Assembly (NCBI RefSeq): GCF_003436425.1
Contig: NZ_QSPK01000084.1
Span: forward strand, 1-7,842
DNA: 7,842 bases
Reading direction: 5' to 3'
From: Eubacterium sp. TM05-53
GTDB taxonomy: Bacteria; Bacillota_I; Bacilli_A; Erysipelotrichales; Erysipelotrichaceae
The notes beneath the pieces were generated by a model. It was not told the DNA's origin. It was given only the letters and a program-made list of their open reading frames with translations, and made no database searches. Positions within the stretch are counted from its first letter, which is position 1. The number at the start of each line of letters is the position of its first letter. Shown here one piece after another: positions 3,582 through 7,842 of the stretch. Position numbers and translations under genes: made by a program.

Positions 3582-5312
3582 ATGAACAAGAACATAATGG
3601 GGTATTTTAAATCTATCCAAACGTTTATTAGAAGTTTATTCTATAAACATGAAGAACAAACAAAACAAAATACGTGTACACTTCAACAAGAAAAGTATTT
3701 AAAGATTGGAGCGAATATTTGTAATATTGGATTCAAATCTAAACATGCATATGAAGATTGGCAAGAAGATATTTTTAATCAGATATCTGTTGGTAATTTA
3801 GTATATTGCACAATGCCAGTGACAGATAAAGCTTTAAAAACCATTCCTGAAGGACACACAACAAGGCCTTTTTTGATTGTAAAAAAAGGAAAAGATGAAC
3901 TTTATGGATATGCATGTGCTACACATCCTAAAAGCTTAAGATCTTACGAGAAACATATATTTACCAATGAAGTATATGATTCTCAAAACTCTCGATACAA
4001 AGATTCTGTTGTGCAATTTGATTGTGCTTATGTCATTCCAATTGCACATATCCAATATATTTATAAAGAATTAGATGAGTATTGTGTCCGTCAGATTGCC
4101 AGAGAATTAAAAGCCTATGCCAACATTCGAAACAAAGCTATATTAAATTTTGATATGGAAATACCCATTCATAAAGGTGATATCTTTAAAATCAATAAAT
4201 CATACTATTACTTCAATGACATGAAGGATAATAAATACGAAATGTATAAGTGTATAAATGGTGGTGACTTAACCGATTCTAAATATTTTCGGTTCAAAAA
4301 CATTCCACGCTCTATTGATTTATCTAATACATATACATTTGAAGATTTAGATATTAATAATTTAATTGAAGTATCCTGCACATATCGAAATGACTGGGTA
4401 AATAAACAATTAAATAAACCTAAACCAAAAGAAAAGAAAAAACAATACGAACGTAAATTAACACCTGGAACCATTATTTTTGAAGAACCATGGATCATCT
4501 ATCTATTTGATTGTGATAACACATCTTATGGTATTGACTACAACAAATTTAAAAATCACATATGCGAACTTGTTGAATTTAAACTCAATATGGATAAAGC
4601 TACTCATATTGTATTTACCGAACAACAATGTGCTTCGATCTATAAAGCTTTGATTGAACAAAATGATATTCATTCAGATTATTTAAAGAAACGATTAAAT
4701 TCCATTGAAAATACAACACTTTTACCTTATAAATTAGAATATCCAGTTGGAACCATTCTTGAAAGTCGTTTTGATGAAATTAAATATGTGTACTTATATA
4801 CATACAATAAGAAAAAGTTTGGTTTAAAAATCAATTCTAAAAATCATAAAAACAAAGTTGTTCCAATCCATGCCAAAGAATTAGATGTTGTAGATCAATT
4901 ACGATTTGAATGCATGAAAGAAGAATTAAAGACCATTCAAAAAACAGCTTTGGATGTTGTGCGAAATATTTTAAGAGACATTGAGAAAAATATAGTCAAT
5001 CATGATTTGGAACACTCTGTTTCCTTCAGTCAAAAATATCCAATAGGCACCGTACTATCTTGCACATACAATGAATCTGAAGAATATATGTATCTATATA
5101 CAATTGACGATACGCATTATGCGATTTATTTAGAGGATGCATGCGAAGGTGTTTATATTGTTGAGCCCATAATCCTATATGACTACAAACCAAATGGTGA
5201 ATTAGTTGATGAAGATACGAAAGAGATATTAACAGGTATCTTAGAAACAACACAGAGGCTGAATACCTATAATTGTACAAAAGCATTATTAGAACAGCTT
5301 AAGACATGTTAA
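3582..5312 (+). CDS. 576-aa protein: possible PemK/MazF-like N-terminal domain plus tandem small beta modules
   Basis: After a basic amphipathic N-terminus, residues about 66-180 read ISVGNLVYCTMPVTD, RPFLIVKK and YGYACATHP. This G-D/N-hydrophobic, R-P, T order recalls PemK/MazF-type SH3-barrel proteins (candidate key residues R95 and T114-P116). Downstream are repeated modules: weak at 194-213 (IHKGDIFKINKSYYYF), then 293-319 (LTPGTIIFEEPWIIYLFDCD), 387-417 (YPVGTILESRFDEIKYVYLY) and 486-517 (YPIGTVLSCTYNESEEYMYL). These alternate with helical linkers. No signal or membrane helix is present. GAGGG seven bases before the ATG at 3582 favours this start over 3555. It is followed after 23 bases by the SWIM gene. 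Function is unknown; it is not a standard-length MazF (about 110 aa), so toxin activity must not be assumed. Confidence 0.6.
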   Translation: MNKNIMGYFKSIQTFIRSLFYKHEEQTKQNTCTLQQEKYLKIGANICNIGFKSKHAYEDWQEDIFNQISVGNLVYCTMPVTDKALKTIPEGHTTRPFLIVKKGKDELYGYACATHPKSLRSYEKHIFTNEVYDSQNSRYKDSVVQFDCAYVIPIAHIQYIYKELDEYCVRQIARELKAYANIRNKAILNFDMEIPIHKGDIFKINKSYYYFNDMKDNKYEMYKCINGGDLTDSKYFRFKNIPRSIDLSNTYTFEDLDINNLIEVSCTYRNDWVNKQLNKPKPKEKKKQYERKLTPGTIIFEEPWIIYLFDCDNTSYGIDYNKFKNHICELVEFKLNMDKATHIVFTEQQCASIYKALIEQNDIHSDYLKKRLNSIENTTLLPYKLEYPVGTILESRFDEIKYVYLYTYNKKKFGLKINSKNHKNKVVPIHAKELDVVDQLRFECMKEELKTIQKTALDVVRNILRDIEKNIVNHDLEHSVSFSQKYPIGTVLSCTYNESEEYMYLYTIDDTHYAIYLEDACEGVYIVEPIILYDYKPNGELVDEDTKEILTGILETTQRLNTYNCTKALLEQLKTC

Positions 5313-5335
5313 TATTAAGAAAAGGAGGCTATTCT

Positions 5336-5803
5336 ATGGTCGATAAACTACTTAATGATGCCAGTTATCGTTCTTACTGGCGTGGCTATGAATATTTTAA
5401 AGAAGGACGTGTAAAGAATATTCAAAGATTTGATGGCACCACATATTCGGCAATTGTATCTGGTTGTGAAGACTATCATGTAAAAATTGATTTTGCACAT
5501 CCTAGAAAATCTACTTGTGATTGTCCCCATGCAGAAGGAAGAAGAGTTGTGTGTAAGCACAAAGTCGCATTAGCTTTTGCGGTATCTCCGGAGGCATTAA
5601 AAAAAGCAGATGACATAATGGAAGAACAATTAAGATATCAAGCTGAAAGAGAAAAACGTGAACACGAACAATACGAACGAATCAAAAAGAAAGTCATGGA
5701 AATGAGTTTGGAAGATTTAAGGGACTACGTAATCTATCAGATGATCGAAGATGAAAACAAATATGATCCAAACTATGATGACGAAGAATTTTTTGATTGG
5801 TAA
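5336..5803 (+). CDS. Small stand-alone SWIM zinc-finger protein (155 aa)
   Basis: The centre carries a complete SWIM signature, C61-x-C63-x9-C73-x-H75 (CDCPHAEGRRVVCKH), a fold that binds one zinc ion and is used for DNA or protein contacts. Upstream residues 10-55 (SYRSYWRGYEYFKEGRVKNI, then beta strands) match the usual lead-in of bacterial SWIM proteins. Residues about 88-125 are a highly charged helix or coiled coil, and the tail is very acidic (DPNYDDEEFFDW). Full-length bacterial SWIM proteins are often SWI2/SNF2 helicase-associated; here no helicase domain or neighbour is seen. AAAGGAGG seven bases before the ATG at 5336 fixes the start over 5306. It lies 23 bases after the 576-aa gene with no terminator between, so they are probably co-expressed. 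Confidence 0.85.
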   Translation: MVDKLLNDASYRSYWRGYEYFKEGRVKNIQRFDGTTYSAIVSGCEDYHVKIDFAHPRKSTCDCPHAEGRRVVCKHKVALAFAVSPEALKKADDIMEEQLRYQAEREKREHEQYERIKKKVMEMSLEDLRDYVIYQMIEDENKYDPNYDDEEFFDW

Positions 5804-5808
5804 AAGAA

Positions 5809-5830
5809 AAAGCAGTTTAACGACTGCTTT
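5809..5830. terminator. Bidirectional terminator between convergent genes
   Basis: AAAGCAGT, a 6-base loop and ACTGCTTT form an 8-bp perfect stem. On the minus strand it is followed by TTCTTTT, on the plus strand by CTTTC. It begins six bases past the SWIM stop and contains the last codons and stop of the transporter gene, so it serves both. Confidence 0.85.
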
Positions 5831-6560
5831 CTTTCATATATTCAAAATATTCTCTACCTACTTTATTCTTCTTCCAGTTTTGTAGGATCTTGAAACCAGG
5901 ATATGAGAAGATGACTTCACATAGTGTTTCTACAATCATACCTGTAAAGGCACACACAACACATTGTACCAATGTCCATCCAAAGAATTGGTGTGACACG
6001 ATTAATGCGAATGTCAGATTGTCACAAAACTGTCCAATACCAGTAGATACATAAGAGCGGAATGCATACGATTTGAAGTTACTGTTATTGTTAGAAATCT
6101 TGCCTAACATGGAATTCGTATAGTTATTCACAATGGCAGAAACAATAAACGCAATTGTGCTTCCAAATAGTACATACCAAGTACCACCAATTGTTCCGTC
6201 TAATGCCCCATTAATAATGGCTTCTGATCCTTCTACATAGGATTCACCCCATACGCCAGGAATCTTTGATGCCAAGAAGAAGACTAGGCACATACCTAAA
6301 TTCACCAACACAGCTACTAGTGATGCTTGTGTTGCTGCTTTAGGACCAAAATGCTTTGTGATGACATCCATACATAAGAATGAAAGCCAGCTTACCACAA
6401 TTCCACAATCCAGTGCCATAAAGCTAAATGGCAAGTTAATACTTTTGTTCGCCAAAAGATTCATGGTGATGACCGAAACAATAAAAAGTGTCATCGTAAG
6501 TGAAGGTATACTTCTAAGTAATACACTCACTTCTTTAACTTCCGTTTTAATTCTATTCAT
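5817..6560 (-). CDS. VUT/YhhQ-family transporter, probable queuosine-precursor importer
   Basis: This integral membrane protein of 247 aa has about six hydrophobic segments (near 22-38, 44-62, 80-98, 125-145, 178-196 and 198-216) and the family landmarks ITMNLLANKSI, ALDCGIVVSW, MDVITKHFGPKAA and RSYVSTGIGQFCDNLTFALI. These place it in Vut_1/COG1738, whose E. coli member YhhQ imports preQ0/preQ1 for tRNA queuosine; other members may carry other substrates, so the substrate is inferred. The family's usual length is about 220-250 aa. AGGAGGG six bases before the ATG supports the start. It is a single-gene unit, convergent with the SWIM gene and divergent from the AlaX gene. Its leader can fold into a pseudoknot near the ribosome binding site (see 6567-6609). 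Confidence 0.85.
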   Translation of the reverse strand: MNRIKTEVKEVSVLLRSIPSLTMTLFIVSVITMNLLANKSINLPFSFMALDCGIVVSWLSFLCMDVITKHFGPKAATQASLVAVLVNLGMCLVFFLASKIPGVWGESYVEGSEAIINGALDGTIGGTWYVLFGSTIAFIVSAIVNNYTNSMLGKISNNNSNFKSYAFRSYVSTGIGQFCDNLTFALIVSHQFFGWTLVQCVVCAFTGMIVETLCEVIFSYPGFKILQNWKKNKVGREYFEYMKESSR

Positions 6561-6566
6561 TTTTTA

Positions 6567-6609
6567 CCCTCCTGTTTTTTTAAAGATGGTTGGGAAGCAA
6601 AACATCTTT
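6567..6609 (-). promoter_or_regulatory. Structured leader with potential SD-sequestering pseudoknot (preQ1-I-like layout)
   Basis: In the transporter leader, AAAGATG and CATCTTT (plus coordinates 6603-6609 and 6582-6588) form a 7-bp stem with a 14-base loop. Loop bases CTTCC can pair with GGAGG of the ribosome binding site across an A-rich linker (AAAAAAACA). A short stem, a loop pairing with the SD and an A-rich third loop is the preQ1-I riboswitch architecture, and the gene is of a queuosine-precursor family. The loop is longer than in well-known preQ1-I aptamers and I cannot match the conserved core base for base, so ligand binding is unproven. Confidence 0.35.
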
Positions 6610-6623
6610 GTTCAAACCATAAT

Positions 6624-6652
6624 AGTCTAATATGATTTTAATAATTTGTCAA
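6624..6652 (-). promoter_or_regulatory. Promoter of the VUT transporter gene
   Basis: On the minus strand a perfect -35 TTGACA (6647-6652) is followed by 17 bases and the -10 TAGACT (6624-6629). Transcription would start near 6617, giving a leader of about 57 bases. Confidence 0.65.
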
Positions 6653-6676
6653 AATTTGAATCACTTATGCTATGAT
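6646..6676 (+). promoter_or_regulatory. Predicted promoter of the AlaX gene
   Basis: An extended -10, TGCTATGAT (hexamer 6671-6676), lies 19 bases past TTGTCA (6646-6651). This -35 shares five bases with the opposing -35 of the transporter promoter. The long spacer suggests modest strength; start would be near 6683, leaving a leader of only about 11 bases. Confidence 0.45.
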
Positions 6677-6693
6677 TAATTCCGGTGATACAT

Positions 6694-7794
6694 ATGACTT
6701 TAAAACTATACGAACAAGAAGGCTACCAAACAACATTTCATGCCCATGTTGTTTCATGTGATAAAAAGAATGAATTATATGACATTATTTTAGACCAAAC
6801 CCTTTTCTTTCCTGAAGAAGGTGGACAAACATGTGACAAAGGAACGTTGAATGGTATTGAAGTAGTGGATGTACAAATCATAAATGATGAAATTCATCAT
6901 TATACGCACTCTGCATTAAATGGTGATGTAGAAGGTATGATTGACTGGACTCATCGCTACACGAACATGCAACACCATACTGGTGAACACATTCTTTCTG
7001 GATTGATGCATAAAGAATTTAATGTGGATAATGTCGGATTTCATTTAGGCTACAATGAAATTACAGCTGATTATGCGATGGATTTAAATCATGATCAAAT
7101 CCAAAGAATTGAAGCTTTAGTGAATTCTGTCATCTTTTCAAATAAACCTGTCAAAACCTATTACTTAGATGATTATTCCAACATTGAATATCGAGCAAAA
7201 CTTGACTTAGCCAAACCACGCCTTGTCGAAATTGAAGATGTAGATTTATGCGCATGTTGCGCCCCACATGTAAAAAGTACGATTGAAGTGGGATTATTTA
7301 AAATTGTGAAATCCATGAAGATCAAAAAAGGCACACGCCTATTCTTCCTATGTGGAAAACTTGCCTATGAAGATTATGTCTTAAAACATGATCAAGCCAT
7401 TCAAATCTCAAATCAATTGTCTTCAAATATAGAAGCTTTATCTTCAAATGTACAACGCATATTAGATGAAAACTATGCTTTGAAACAAAAAATCAAACAA
7501 TTAAATAAAGAGATGATCGATCACTTAATTATTGAACATAAAGAAAACCAAATTGTTCTATGTGATGAATTGGATCGAGATACACAATTGTATTACTACA
7601 ATAAGCTTATATCTTATTGCGACAACTCTGTTCTACTTGTTTCTAAACAAGAAGATAATTATCGGTTCATGACAAATTCGAAAGACATCTTCCTACAACT
7701 CAAAGAAAGACATCAAGTTCGTGGTGGAGGAAAAAATAATTTCTATCAAGGAACACTAGATACAGTAAATGAGCAGCTATTTGAGAATATATAA
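6694..7794 (+). CDS. alaX: AlaX-type alanyl-tRNA editing hydrolase, long form with DHHA1-like tail
   Basis: This free-standing editing enzyme hydrolyses mischarged Ser-tRNA(Ala) or Gly-tRNA(Ala) in the cytoplasm, a role known for the family. The N-terminal barrel carries FFPEEGGQ (38-45), where AlaRS relatives have F-Y-P-E-G-G-Q. The tRNA-SAD zinc site is complete: H95 and H99 in QHHTGEHIL, and C188 with H192 in CACCAPHV. A coiled-coil stretch (about 235-280) leads to a C-terminal region ending in RGGGKNNFYQGTL, as in DHHA1 domains. At 366 aa it is the long AlaX type, not the roughly 150-aa minimal form. GGTGAT five bases before the ATG at 6694 matches the anti-SD and favours this start over the GTG at 6685. 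It is divergent from the transporter. Confidence 0.9.
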   Translation: MTLKLYEQEGYQTTFHAHVVSCDKKNELYDIILDQTLFFPEEGGQTCDKGTLNGIEVVDVQIINDEIHHYTHSALNGDVEGMIDWTHRYTNMQHHTGEHILSGLMHKEFNVDNVGFHLGYNEITADYAMDLNHDQIQRIEALVNSVIFSNKPVKTYYLDDYSNIEYRAKLDLAKPRLVEIEDVDLCACCAPHVKSTIEVGLFKIVKSMKIKKGTRLFFLCGKLAYEDYVLKHDQAIQISNQLSSNIEALSSNVQRILDENYALKQKIKQLNKEMIDHLIIEHKENQIVLCDELDRDTQLYYYNKLISYCDNSVLLVSKQEDNYRFMTNSKDIFLQLKERHQVRGGGKNNFYQGTLDTVNEQLFENI

Positions 7795-7823
7795 AACTAG
7801 ATAGGGATAAATCAACCTTTAAA

Positions 7824-7842
7824 AGTCATAGGGATTTTGACT
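7824..7842 (+). terminator. Possible terminator stem cut by the window end
   Basis: AGTCA (7824-7828) and TGACT (7838-7842) can pair around a 9-base loop, 30 bases past the AlaX stop. The stem is preceded by AAA; whether a T-run follows lies outside the window. Confidence 0.3.

Noticed and set aside
4208..4498. 96-aa minus-strand frame inside the 576-aa gene
   Set aside because: It is a shadow of a well-supported coding frame, with no ribosome binding site and no independent signal. The same applies to the minus-strand frames at 5026-5286 and 5348-5560.
6358..6630. 90-aa plus-strand frame opposite the VUT transporter
   Set aside because: It is antisense to conserved transmembrane segments and crosses the leader and ribosome binding site of the true gene.

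Overview
The window is AT-rich DNA with strong AGGAGG-type ribosome binding sites, tightly packed small genes and short U-tailed terminators. That points to a low-GC Bacillota (Firmicutes) genome. The protein repertoire (VUT transporter, long AlaX with a CCAPH zinc site, HTH-DUF3990 toxin) fits a gut-type Erysipelotrichia or clostridial relative, but no marker gene fixes the taxon.

Positions 1-2012 (minus strand) hold a cluster of small, mostly membrane-anchored proteins of unknown function. Two nearly identical 43-residue single-span membrane proteins (270-401 and 1785-1916) each sit behind the same duplicated promoter. Together they form a 228-bp direct repeat offset by exactly 1515 bp. The upstream copy leads into a chain of coupled genes (60 aa, 50 aa, 99 aa, 92 aa, 96 aa) that ends at a terminator near 553-583. 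The downstream copy leads into a lipoprotein that runs off the window. The 50- and 99-aa frames look like one 140-aa protein split by one extra TAAA unit.

Positions 2017-3506 (minus) hold a toxin-antitoxin-like pair. The first gene fuses an XRE-type HTH to a DUF3990 ADP-ribosyltransferase-like domain, and the second is a likely antitoxin. The promoter is covered by two tandem 32-bp palindromes, probably the operators of the HTH protein. A terminator follows the antitoxin.

Positions 3582-5803 (plus) run divergently from the toxin. They encode a 576-aa protein with a possible PemK/MazF-like N-terminal domain followed by three or four repeated small beta modules, then a stand-alone SWIM zinc-finger protein. 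Their shared intergenic region means the toxin operators may also control this pair.

Positions 5809-7842 look like ordinary chromosome: a VUT/YhhQ-type (queuosine-precursor) transporter on the minus strand with a structured leader, and divergently an AlaX-type alanyl-tRNA editing hydrolase. The two promoters share one TTGTCAA element. No tRNA, rRNA, CRISPR array, transposase or integrase was seen, and no gene-free stretch exceeds about 250 bp.
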